A DNA stretch of 64,000 nt, taken from RGIG9608 sp045612365. GTDB lineage: Bacteria > Bacteroidota > Bacteroidia > Bacteroidales > Paludibacteraceae. The DNA lies in contig JAZKYY010000017.1 of the NCBI GenBank assembly GCA_045612365.1, positions 341,802 through 405,801 on the forward strand, in the 5' to 3' direction. The translations under genes were made by a program, and so were the position numbers. Shown in pieces: positions 8,275 through 15,665 of the stretch. The notes beneath the pieces are model-generated. The model searched no databases. It had not been told where the DNA came from and saw nothing but the letters and a program-made list of their open reading frames with translations. Numbering within the stretch: the stretch's first letter is position 1; each line of letters begins with the position of its first letter.

Positions 8275-8712
8275 ATGAAAAAACTACTGATTTTATTTGC
8301 ATTTGTGCTGTGTGGCGTATGCGTAGCCCAAGCCGAAGTGCTGACAATGGTGATAGAAACCACAGAGGGCGAGCATACTGTTTACGAACTCTCTACACTC
8401 CGCTCGCTGACGTTTGGTGGCGAGGTAGCCAATGCACAAACTACGGGCAAAACCGCTCGACGCATCTATTTCCTTGAAATGAACACTACGGAACTTGACA
8501 ATGTACAGGTACAAGTGAGCGTATTCCCCAACCCTGTGTGTGGCGTACTGCGTGTGAAGGGCGTGGATCCGAACGCCGCTTACCGAGTGATAGACCTCTC
8601 GGGGCGAGTGGTGATGAGCGGCGTAGGGTGCGACATAGATGTATCTACGCTTACCGAAAGCACCTATGTACTACAAGTAGCCGATGTGCTTGTAAAGTTT
8701 ATTAAGAAATAA
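8275..8712 (+). CDS. Very small secreted protein with a T9SS type A sorting domain
   Basis: 145 residues. Signal peptide 1-20, then a short region with YELSTLRSLTFGG (38-49), then a C-terminal domain from about 82 to the end. That domain begins VFPNPV, continues VIDLSGRVV (105-113), and ends in a basic KFIKK. This is the Por/T9SS type A CTD pattern, which directs proteins across the outer membrane for attachment or release. Almost no cargo lies between signal and CTD. Base composition is strikingly high in G+C for the window (37 of 60 bases at 8521-8580), which fits horizontal origin. It could be a remnant of a larger T9SS protein or a genuine small cargo. Confidence 0.75.
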   Translation: MKKLLILFAFVLCGVCVAQAEVLTMVIETTEGEHTVYELSTLRSLTFGGEVANAQTTGKTARRIYFLEMNTTELDNVQVQVSVFPNPVCGVLRVKGVDPNAAYRVIDLSGRVVMSGVGCDIDVSTLTESTYVLQVADVLVKFIKK

Positions 8713-8749
8713 CAACAATTTATTAACCAATAAAAAACTAAAAAAAGAG

Positions 8750-9574
8750 ATGAAAAAAATTACACTTGTTTTTGCTTTTATGCTTGCTGTGGCAGGAGCT
8801 GCAGCACAAAGTATGTATGTACACAAAACCGATGGCAACGTGTACGAGTTTAAGGTATCGGATGTAGATAGTATCAATTTTGCGGCTAGCACTACCGACG
8901 ACTATTTTTATACTGTAACCTATATGCCAAATGGTGGAGAAGGAGATGTGGTAGTGGATACTATACGCTATGGTGTTTCTTATACATTTAGGAATTATTC
9001 AACAACATTTACTCGTCCTTCGTATGCTTTTCACAAATGGAATACAAGAGAAGATGGTTCAGGAGCCTATTTTACTGTTGGTGAAGATGTACCTATGGTT
9101 GTACGGGACATTAAGTTGTATGCTATATGGTATGAGAGTAGCGGTATGGAAAATGGATATGAATGGGTCGATTTAGGTTTGCCTTGCGGGTTGAAATGGG
9201 CAACCAGCAATGCAGGTAGTGTAAGTAAATCTAATTATTACGACGTTGCTTCGTCCAAAATGGGAGGAACTTGGCGTACACCAACTTCCGATGAATTTGG
9301 AGAGTTTGTTAGAAATTGCACATCTACTTGGATAGATGATTATAATGGAACGGGTGTAAATGGGTGTATTTTTACTAGCAAGTTAAATGGAATGTCTATA
9401 TTTTTTCCTGCTAACGGGTATTGGAATGGTGGATATTACAATAAGAATAAAGGAGGGTATTACTGGACAGCAGGAGGTTATTATATTTTTTCTTTTATCA
9501 GCAACAGTGCTTTTACAAAAAGTTCTTATGGCGCTTTGGGAGATATATATGATGTGAGAGGCGTATGTGAATAA
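8750..9574 (+). CDS. Secreted protein with Listeria-Bacteroides repeat and FISUMP-type domain
   Basis: 274 residues. Signal peptide 1-19, then VYEFKVSDVDSINF (31-44), a motif resembling one in the upstream T9SS-CTD protein. Residues 53-127 form one Listeria-Bacteroides (InlB B-like) repeat: VTYMPNGG, then the Y.FHKWNTREDGSG block, then LYAIW. Residues 137-274 match the Fibrobacter succinogenes major paralogous domain from memory: WVDLGLPCGLKWAT, GGTWRTPTSDEF, FFPANGYW and a final RGVCE. The usual segment after the first block seems shortened. A role at the cell surface is inferred; no catalytic residues are seen. It lies 37 bases after the preceding gene, probably on the same transcript. Confidence 0.75.
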   Translation: MKKITLVFAFMLAVAGAAAQSMYVHKTDGNVYEFKVSDVDSINFAASTTDDYFYTVTYMPNGGEGDVVVDTIRYGVSYTFRNYSTTFTRPSYAFHKWNTREDGSGAYFTVGEDVPMVVRDIKLYAIWYESSGMENGYEWVDLGLPCGLKWATSNAGSVSKSNYYDVASSKMGGTWRTPTSDEFGEFVRNCTSTWIDDYNGTGVNGCIFTSKLNGMSIFFPANGYWNGGYYNKNKGGYYWTAGGYYIFSFISNSAFTKSSYGALGDIYDVRGVCE

Positions 9575-9609
9575 TAAATAATAAGTATTAACTATAAAAA
9601 CAAATAAAA

Positions 9610-10218
9610 ATGAAAAAATCTCTTAAAAATGATGCACAGAAAGTTTTAGCATCTTATAATGCGTATTTGGAGCCGTACGTAATACAGAATGATTCATTAG
9701 CCTGCTTGCTATCAAAATATCCCTCCCATACAAATAAATCGGCTGTGGCTACAAAAGTAAAGTTGCTCAATCTGTTCTACTCTACAGGCATAATGGCTAC
9801 AAATGCAATGGCAGAACATATATTTAATATAAAAGATATAGATGCTCGGCTTGCTTGTGGCGATAAGAGATTGGTTGGTGAGATTGCTCATTTGCAGTTG
9901 GATAATGCTGTACGAAACAATTATTCGTTTGCTACAAAATATTGTGCGTATCATCAGCCCGATAAATATCCTATTTACGATAGTATGGTGGCAAAAACGT
10001 TTACTACTTTGTTCAGCAATGATTTTTTACCCAAGTATAAGAGCTATACAAAAACGTCTTTTGCAGAGAAGTTAAAGGACTATGATTTTTATGTGGAGTT
10101 TTACGATTATTTTATGGATGAGTTTGATTTAAAAGAATTCTCTTATCGTGAAGTCGATGCGTATATTTGGGGAGCACTTAAGATTGATAAGGATTTTGAT
10201 ATAAAAACGTTAATTTAA
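9610..10218 (+). CDS. Uncharacterised protein in accessory island
   Basis: 202 residues, cytoplasmic, mainly helical, with no signal peptide. Notable segments are LLNLFYSTGIMATNAMAEHI, an RLACGDKRLVGEIAHL stretch and FATKYCAYHQPDKYPIYDS. The last block, with a Cys, a His and an IYDS tyrosine-aspartate, looks conserved and I recall related hypothetical proteins in scattered bacteria, but I cannot name a function. It follows the FISUMP gene by 35 bases and ends at a strong terminator. A stand-alone cargo gene of a mobile segment is possible. Confidence 0.55.
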   Translation: MKKSLKNDAQKVLASYNAYLEPYVIQNDSLACLLSKYPSHTNKSAVATKVKLLNLFYSTGIMATNAMAEHIFNIKDIDARLACGDKRLVGEIAHLQLDNAVRNNYSFATKYCAYHQPDKYPIYDSMVAKTFTTLFSNDFLPKYKSYTKTSFAEKLKDYDFYVEFYDYFMDEFDLKEFSYREVDAYIWGALKIDKDFDIKTLI

Positions 10219-10223
10219 AAATA

Positions 10224-10252
10224 AAAAAAGCGAACTTAGGGTTCGCTTTTTT
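10224..10252. terminator. Bidirectional intrinsic terminator
   Basis: AAAAAAGCGAAC (10224-10235) pairs perfectly with GTTCGCTTTTTT (10241-10252) around TTAGG. It serves the plus-strand island genes and could also serve the minus-strand clpC fragment. Confidence 0.85.
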
Positions 10253-10255
10253 ATG

Positions 10256-10672
10256 TTATGCTTTGCAGTGGAGTTGCAAAGAATTTTTGTCATCGGCAAG
10301 CGTGAAGTGTAGCGTAGCGTTTTCTGTTGGGTTGTCGAGCAGAAAATCGGTAGCAGGGTCTTCTATGTATTTTTGTATAGCACGCTTCAAGGGTCGAGCA
10401 CCATTTTGTGCGTCGTAGCCTTTGTCGGCAATAAAGTGTTTCGCTTCGTCGCTCAATGTAAGTTGTAAGTGTAGATTTTCGAGGCGTTTGCCAAGCGTTG
10501 CTAATTCCAAGTCGATAATACGTGCTATGTCGGCTTTTGTCAAGCTGTTAAACATCACGATGTCGTCTATACGGTTGAGAAACTCTGGCGAGAAAGTTTT
10601 GTTTAAGACTTTCTGCACGGTGCTTTGCGACACCTCGTTGTCGTCTTTTGCTTGCGAAGCAAAACCAATGCC
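10256..10672 (-). pseudogene. 3' fragment of a ClpC/ClpA-type chaperone ATPase gene
   Basis: About 138 codons of an open minus-strand frame. It begins in GIGFASQAKDDNEVSQS, with no start codon of its own, and continues through KTFSPEFLNRIDDIVMF and DAQNGARPLKRAIQKYIEDP to a stop at 10256. These are hallmarks of the second ATPase module and C-terminal domain of Clp/Hsp100 proteins, so roughly 700 upstream residues are missing. The frame is cut off where a diverged serS 3' end begins on the opposite strand. It is a truncated remnant left by a rearrangement. A GTG at 10633 could be called a start but would give a meaningless fragment. Confidence 0.85.
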
Positions 10673-10778
10673 TTTGCCACGAATCTTTGCTGCACTTTTG
10701 GAAAATAACCAAACTGAGAATGGTATAAAAATACCAAAGGCATTGGTCCCTTATTGTGGTTTTGAGGAAATAAATTAG
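10672..10778 (+). pseudogene. Duplicated, diverged 3' end of serS
   Basis: The last 35 codons read LPRIFAALLENNQTENGIKI followed by PKALVPYCGFEEIN and TAG. The intact serS ends LPRIVAALLENNQTEQGIRI, PKVLVPYTGFEYID. At DNA level about 70 percent of positions match, with many silent differences, so it is an old or foreign copy rather than a recent tandem duplication. The motif 3 part upstream and the rest of serS are absent; the clpC fragment joins directly. The simplest reading is that this is the original serS terminus, left behind when recombination replaced serS and inserted the island. Confidence 0.85.
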
Positions 10779-10779
10779 T

Positions 10780-11757
10780 TTATTTCTTCATTTTTAATCT
10801 TTCAGCAAGATACTCTTGTTCTGTTTGCCCAGGAGTGGGAAAGAGAGTGGCTTTTCTGTCTAGAACTTTAAGATCCATCAGTGTTGAGTAGCCAGAACGA
10901 CAAAAGATATTTGGTGTTGTTTGGATGAGAAATGATAATTCTCTGCTATCAAGGTGTGATTTTATTGTGATATTGTTGGATAGAAGAGAATATGAACTTG
11001 TTGGTTTCCCTGAGATGATAATAGTTGCTTCTTTAACTTGTAGAAACTTTTCTATCATTTTTTTTTCAAAAATTGAACGTTGAGGTTCAGGTCCTGAAAT
11101 TAGCACAAGATTTTGATAAGGAGATGTTGATGTGTATTCTTTTTTCTCAAAACGAGAAAGTGGTCCAATGAATGAGGCGTTCTTTGGCGTTGGGTATTTG
11201 TGAGATAAATCCCCTGAAAGGTTGTTCTTCCCCTTAAAGTCTGGTATCCAACATTCGTCGTATTTTTCTATAATAAATTTGTGAAGAGAATAGAATAGAT
11301 GCTCAAAGATTGATAATCGATGGGGCATTTTTATCATTATCTGATGTGTGAGATAGATGGATTTAATATCTCTGCTCCATAATCCAAATCTGTTGTCGGA
11401 AATAATGGCTTCGATACTTTTTTCTTTAATGATTTTTTTTAGAAAATAGTGTTCCTTGTAAATTCTCCATAGGATTTTCGGCGTTTGGCGAAGAATCGCC
11501 CAAGTTTGAGATTTTGACGAGGAATATCTTATCTCATAAGAATGCCATTCTAAAAAATCTTGTGTTGGAAATTCTCTCTGTAAAAAAGCTAATGCTTCTC
11601 CACTCGAAGCAATAATTACTTTGTTTTGTTTCGATATCAGCGACTTTATTATTGGAACACAGCGCGTTGCATGCCCAATTCCCCAGTCGAGAGGAGCAAT
11701 AAGAATACGTTTGTTTTGAAAGCGTTTTATTTTTTGTTCCAAAAAAATATTTTTCAT
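10780..11757 (-). CDS. Glycosyltransferase, GT28/MurG-like
   Basis: 325 residues. The N-terminus has RILIAPLDWGIGHATRC, a nucleotide-sugar-transferase opening resembling the glycine-rich GH motif of MurG-type enzymes. The C-terminal half has ISGPEPQRSIFEKKM and the late motif IFCRSGYSTLMDL, where the family binds the sugar nucleotide. Bacteroidetes carry this protein as a glycosyltransferase of unknown acceptor. It lies 16 bases downstream of the acyltransferase gene and ends one base from the serS remnant, so it was the ancestral neighbour of serS. Confidence 0.75.
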   Translation of the reverse strand: MKNIFLEQKIKRFQNKRILIAPLDWGIGHATRCVPIIKSLISKQNKVIIASSGEALAFLQREFPTQDFLEWHSYEIRYSSSKSQTWAILRQTPKILWRIYKEHYFLKKIIKEKSIEAIISDNRFGLWSRDIKSIYLTHQIMIKMPHRLSIFEHLFYSLHKFIIEKYDECWIPDFKGKNNLSGDLSHKYPTPKNASFIGPLSRFEKKEYTSTSPYQNLVLISGPEPQRSIFEKKMIEKFLQVKEATIIISGKPTSSYSLLSNNITIKSHLDSRELSFLIQTTPNIFCRSGYSTLMDLKVLDRKATLFPTPGQTEQEYLAERLKMKK

Positions 11758-11773
11758 CTTTTTGGGAAAGTGT

Positions 11774-12919
11774 CTAATGTGCTTTTTCGTAATTTATAAG
11801 CACATTGGCATACATTTCAAGAATTTTTCTTCTTAAAAAATCAATATCTTTAGACTCAAGTTTTATTCGTTCAATTCGGTCTTTTACAAATGCTTCAAAT
11901 TTCTGCTTTTCTTTTGTAGAATATTCTTTTGCATATTTATTTGTATTCAAAAGCAAATCGTAAGCAATCTTATTGCACTCATAAATAGAATAGTTGGCAT
12001 GGATATTTTTATCAATGAGTTTTGCGATTTGTTCGCATTGCTCATTTTTATTTCCTGTAATTTGAGCTATTTTATCAGAAATCTCTCCACAAAAATGAAA
12101 ATGAATTTTTCCTTTAAAACCATTAATGCCGACACCCATATTTTCCATATCATCTGCCTGCGATTTTTTGAAACTACTATCATCTCTTTTTTGTTGAAAT
12201 TCCTTCGCCTTTAGGTAGTCACAAGGATCATATTCATAGGAAATAGAGATAGGGCAGATGTGCAATTCTTGCAGATTCTCATTGAAAGATTTATCACCGT
12301 TCAAGGCAAACATCTTTAAAATACTCTCTTGAGTAACATCATTAGAATCTTTGGCTCTTCCTTCGCGTTGAGCAATCCATATTGACTGATTTCTTTCAGT
12401 AATAGTTTGACGTATGTATGCGGATTGGCGATTAAGAATCTCTACCATTTGTCTAATAGGGGCATTGCGCTGAATGATAAAACTTCTATTTATTTTCACC
12501 AATGTTTTTATCCAATCTTTTATGAGCAGATTATCTCCAATGGCTATTTCTGTGGTATTGAACTTATTGTGCATTAATATAAAGTTCAAAAGTGCAGAGT
12601 CAAGTACAATATCTCGATGGTTTGTTATAAATAGATATGCCTTGTTTTTATCTAAATTTTCTAATCCGGAAAAAGTTAATCCACTAGATATCTTTTTCAA
12701 GAAAGTGTCGATAGCCGGATAAATAAACAGTTTTTGGAACTCATAACTTGTTTTTATTTGTTGAAGTTGAGTCTCAATGACGTTCAATGGAATTTGTGGA
12801 AAAATTTGTTGTACGAACGATCGGACAACTTCATTTTTCATTAATTCAGCAAAAGCAGCTGGTAATTCCGAAGAATTAAACGGACGAATTTCATCAAAAT
12901 TATAAATATCCATATTCAT
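11774..12919 (-). CDS. PlsC-like 1-acylglycerol-3-phosphate acyltransferase family protein
   Basis: 381 residues. The acyltransferase signature appears as NHRDIVLD (residues 100-107), with a second block IAQREGRAKDSND around 190 that matches the EGxR motif used for glycerophosphate binding. The protein is longer than a minimal PlsC (about 240), with an extra N-terminal helical region and a C-terminal helical tail. Activity on lysophosphatidate or an ornithine-type lipid is inferred from family only. It starts two bases after the small lipoprotein gene stops, in a compact minus-strand run that begins with tRNA-Pro. Confidence 0.75.
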   Translation of the reverse strand: MNMDIYNFDEIRPFNSSELPAAFAELMKNEVVRSFVQQIFPQIPLNVIETQLQQIKTSYEFQKLFIYPAIDTFLKKISSGLTFSGLENLDKNKAYLFITNHRDIVLDSALLNFILMHNKFNTTEIAIGDNLLIKDWIKTLVKINRSFIIQRNAPIRQMVEILNRQSAYIRQTITERNQSIWIAQREGRAKDSNDVTQESILKMFALNGDKSFNENLQELHICPISISYEYDPCDYLKAKEFQQKRDDSSFKKSQADDMENMGVGINGFKGKIHFHFCGEISDKIAQITGNKNEQCEQIAKLIDKNIHANYSIYECNKIAYDLLLNTNKYAKEYSTKEKQKFEAFVKDRIERIKLESKDIDFLRRKILEMYANVLINYEKAH

Positions 12920-12921
12920 AA

Positions 12922-13173
12922 TCAGTACTTTTCACATTTTGTTTCAGATCCAACATTTACACCAATTAATCCCGTAGGTTTATTTGTGTGCGCTCTTTCA
13001 TAACGTTTTATTTCTCTACTCGTTTTGTAGCAGATAGTATCATACTTTATTCTATAACCTAACGTGTCGATTGTTGCCATTGTAGTTGTTGTACAACGCC
13101 AACAATATTTTTCATTGTCGCAAGAGAGAAAAAGTATCGATGATAAAATAGTAATAAGAAATATTTTTTTCAT
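12922..13173 (-). CDS. Small cysteine-containing lipoprotein
   Basis: 83 residues from the ATG at 13173. A longer frame extends to 13251, but that part is translation of the tRNA-Pro gene and is rejected. The signal peptide ends in the lipobox LFLSC, followed by CDNEKYCWRC, which contains a C-x-x-C pair. Two more cysteines lie further on. No homologue is recognised; a small periplasmic or outer-membrane lipoprotein is the only safe statement. It begins 20 bases after the end of tRNA-Pro and runs straight into the acyltransferase. Confidence 0.7.
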   Translation of the reverse strand: MKKIFLITILSSILFLSCDNEKYCWRCTTTTMATIDTLGYRIKYDTICYKTSREIKRYERAHTNKPTGLIGVNVGSETKCEKY

Positions 13174-13193
13174 TGTTTTGGAATATCTAAAAG

Positions 13194-13266
13194 TCGAGAT
13201 GACAGGACTTGAACCTGCGGCCTCCACGTCCCGAACGTGGCGCGCTACCAACTGTGCTACATCTCG
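13194..13266 (-). tRNA. tRNA-Pro (anticodon CGG)
   Basis: Read on the minus strand: acceptor arms CGAGATG/CATCTCG pair fully. The anticodon stem CCACG/CGTGG encloses the loop TTCGGGA, giving anticodon CGG. The T arm contains GGTTCAAGTCC, and the discriminator is A. CCA is not encoded. The next gene on this strand starts 20 bases downstream. Confidence 0.92.
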
Positions 13267-13277
13267 TCTTCCCTATG

Positions 13278-13285
13278 CAAAGTTA
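13278..13285 (-). promoter_or_regulatory. -7 box (TAACTTTG) for tRNA-Pro operon
   Basis: Minus-strand TAnnTTTG, 11 bases upstream of the mature tRNA 5' end. It probably drives the tRNA and the three protein genes after it. Confidence 0.6.
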
Positions 13286-13321
13286 TAAATAGTTGTCTTT
13301 GGAATAGGGGAAATATTATTT

Positions 13322-14269
13322 TTATTGCAACAAACGTTTCAGCACCGTTTGAGCAGAAATCTCTCTGTTTGCAGCTTCTGGAATAACTAGCGATTGTGGA
13401 GATTCGATAACATCGTCAGAAACAATCATATTACGTCTTACTGGTAAGCAATGCATAAAGTAAGCATTATTAGTTAGATTCATTTTTGCTGTGTCCACTG
13501 TCCAAGATCTGTCTTGTGAGAGGATTTTTCCATAGTTTGGATCTTGGTATGCTGCCCAGTTTTTTGCGTAGATAAAATCTGCACCTTCAAATGCTTTTTC
13601 TTGATTGTATTCAACTCTTGCACCACGAACAAATTTCTCGTCAAGTTCGTATCCTTTTGGGTGAGTAATTACAAACTCAACATTTGCTTCATTCATAAAG
13701 TCTGCAAAAGAATTTGGAACTGCCTGAGGAAGCGCTCTTGGATGAGGAGCCCATGTTAGTACTACTTTGGGGCGTTCTGTTTTCTTATATTCTTCAATTG
13801 TAATCAAATCAGCAAAAGCTTGAAGAGGATGCCCTGTAGCAGCTTCCATGCTGAAAACAGGCTTCCCAGAATAGCGAATAAATTGATTCAATATGGTTTC
13901 TTCGTAGTCGAATGTTTTGCTCTCAAATTGCGCAAAAGAACGAACGCCAATAACATCGCAGTAGCAACCCATAACAGGAATTGCTTCAAGCAGATGCTCA
14001 GGTTTATCTCCGTCCATAATAACGCCTCGTTCAGTCTCTAATTTCCATGCTCCTTGGTTTACGTCTAAAACAATAGTATTCATCCCCAAGTTCATCCCTG
14101 CTTTCTGAGTACTTAGTCTTGTACGTAAACTAGAATTAAAGAAAACCATCAATAAAGTCTTATTTTCTCCTATATGTTTATAGGAGAAACGATTTTGTTT
14201 TATTTCAAGGGCTTCTTTTATGGCCTCGTTTAAGTTCCCAAGGTCTTTTACGTTTGTAAATGATTTCAT
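13322..14269 (-). CDS. argF': N-succinylornithine carbamoyltransferase
   Basis: 315 residues. The carbamoyl-phosphate loop appears as FFNSSLRTR (43-51) and the HCLPVRR motif lies near the C-terminus. The overall sequence, including the GDKPEHLLEA loop around residue 90, resembles the Bacteroides fragilis enzyme that carbamoylates N2-succinylornithine instead of ornithine in arginine synthesis. In that enzyme a proline in this loop favours succinylated over acetylated substrate, and a proline is present here. It starts 21 bases after ackA stops on the same strand, so the two are likely co-transcribed. Confidence 0.88.
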   Translation of the reverse strand: MKSFTNVKDLGNLNEAIKEALEIKQNRFSYKHIGENKTLLMVFFNSSLRTRLSTQKAGMNLGMNTIVLDVNQGAWKLETERGVIMDGDKPEHLLEAIPVMGCYCDVIGVRSFAQFESKTFDYEETILNQFIRYSGKPVFSMEAATGHPLQAFADLITIEEYKKTERPKVVLTWAPHPRALPQAVPNSFADFMNEANVEFVITHPKGYELDEKFVRGARVEYNQEKAFEGADFIYAKNWAAYQDPNYGKILSQDRSWTVDTAKMNLTNNAYFMHCLPVRRNMIVSDDVIESPQSLVIPEAANREISAQTVLKRLLQ

Positions 14270-14290
14270 TTTCTTAATGAAGTTTGTTTT

Positions 14291-15487
14291 TTATTTTATC
14301 AATGCTAGAGTATCACTTGCAATCATTAGTTCTTCGTCAGTAGGAATAACCACAACACGGACTTTAGAATTTTTGGTAGAGATTTCTGCTTCTACTCCTC
14401 TTGCCATTTTATTGATTTCTGTGTCACATTCAATTCCTAAATAACTCAATCCCTCGCAAATTTGTTGACGTAGTGGAGTTTGGTTTTCTCCTACTCCTCC
14501 CGTGAATACAATAACATCAACTCCATTTAGCGCTGCCGCGTACGAACCTATATATTTTTTTACATGATAACAATACATTTCCAATGCTAATTTTGCACGT
14601 TTATTGCCTTCTGCAATGGCATTGTCAATATCTCTCATGTCGCTTGAAACCCCTGAAACTCCTAACAATCCACTTTTTTTGTTAATGATATTGGCGATAT
14701 TATCAACGCTCATTTCTTCTTTTTTCATTAGGTATGTGATAACACCTAAATCGACATCACCAGAGCGAGTTCCCATCATCAGACCTTCAACAGGAGTTAA
14801 TCCCATAGAGGTATCAACCGACTCTCCATTATTTATAGCTGTGATAGAACCTCCATTCCCTATGTGGGCAGTTATGATTTTAGAGTTTTTATAATCAATT
14901 CCTAAGAAATCGCAAGCGCGTTTAGACACATATCGGTGACTTGTTCCGTGAAAACCATAACGGCGAATGCCATATTTTAGGTAAAATTCGTATGGTAATG
15001 CATACATATAGGCATAGTCAGGCATTGTTTGGTGAAACGCAGTATCAAAAACTCCCACTTGTGGCAATGAAGGTAGAAGTTTTGATATCGCCTCAATTCC
15101 TTTTAAGTTTGCTGGATTGTGCAGAGGAGCTATATCTATACAAGCTTTTACTTTGTCAATAACTTCTTGGGTAATAACTACGGATTGATTGAACTTTTCT
15201 CCACCATGTACAATTCGGTGTCCTACTGCATCAATTTCATTAAGTGATTGTAAACATCCGTATTTAGAGTCGGTTAATATTTCAAGAATAAACTCAATTC
15301 CTGAGGTATGTTCTTTGATTTCTTTTTTGAGGATTACTTTTTCATCACTTGAGAGAGTGATTTTTAGAAAAGAATCGTCCATTCCGATTTTTTCGATACC
15401 GCCTTGTGCCAAAACTTGTTTGGTACTCATCTGAAAGAGTTTGTACTTGATAGACGAACTGCCGCAATTAAGAACTAGAATTTTCAT
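14291..15487 (-). CDS. ackA: Acetate kinase
   Basis: 398 residues, standard length. The N-terminal phosphate-binding loop NCGSSSIKYKL, the HRIVHGGEKF block, the RYGFHGTSHRYV signature and HIGNGGS are all present, as expected for the ASKHA-fold kinase that interconverts acetyl phosphate and acetate with ADP/ATP. Phosphotransacetylase, often next door, is not in this window. Instead the gene is followed by the succinylornithine carbamoyltransferase gene, another enzyme using a small acyl phosphate. Confidence 0.96.
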   Translation of the reverse strand: MKILVLNCGSSSIKYKLFQMSTKQVLAQGGIEKIGMDDSFLKITLSSDEKVILKKEIKEHTSGIEFILEILTDSKYGCLQSLNEIDAVGHRIVHGGEKFNQSVVITQEVIDKVKACIDIAPLHNPANLKGIEAISKLLPSLPQVGVFDTAFHQTMPDYAYMYALPYEFYLKYGIRRYGFHGTSHRYVSKRACDFLGIDYKNSKIITAHIGNGGSITAINNGESVDTSMGLTPVEGLMMGTRSGDVDLGVITYLMKKEEMSVDNIANIINKKSGLLGVSGVSSDMRDIDNAIAEGNKRAKLALEMYCYHVKKYIGSYAAALNGVDVIVFTGGVGENQTPLRQQICEGLSYLGIECDTEINKMARGVEAEISTKNSKVRVVVIPTDEELMIASDTLALIK

Positions 15488-15535
15488 GTTTTTAGATAAT
15501 TATATGTTTTATTTTTCTTATTTGTGAATATATCG

Positions 15536-15543
15536 CAAAATTA
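15536..15543 (-). promoter_or_regulatory. -7 box (TAATTTTG) for ackA
   Basis: Minus-strand TAnnTTTG about 49 bases upstream of the ackA start. No clear -33 TTTG is seen at normal spacing. Confidence 0.5.
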
Positions 15544-15610
15544 GTCAATTAAAATTGAAGAACATTTTTTATGTTGATCTTTTACAAAAAAATAGCAAGG
15601 TTTTCTGATA

Positions 15611-15645
15611 AAAAAAACACTCTTGTTTTCAAGAGTGTTTTTTTT
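15611..15645. terminator. Bidirectional intrinsic terminator after exbD
   Basis: A 15-bp A/T-flanked stem, with core ACACTCTTG and CAAGAGTGT, encloses TTTT. A-run and T-run flanks make it work in both directions. On the minus strand it closes the ExbB/ExbD operon. Confidence 0.88.
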
Positions 15646-15665
15646 CTATGAGGTGAAAAAACTTT

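Noticed and set aside
8071..8477. Overlapping 64- and 88-codon frames around the HTH gene and T9SS gene starts
   Set aside because: They overlap better-supported genes in other frames and show no domain.
10422..10671. Plus-strand frame leading into the serS remnant
   Set aside because: Upstream of about 10672 it is only the antisense of the clpC fragment; the serS similarity is confined to the end.
13174..13251. N-terminal extension of the small lipoprotein frame (begins MVARHVRDVEAAG)
   Set aside because: It is translation of the tRNA-Pro gene; the ATG at 13173 gives a proper lipoprotein signal.
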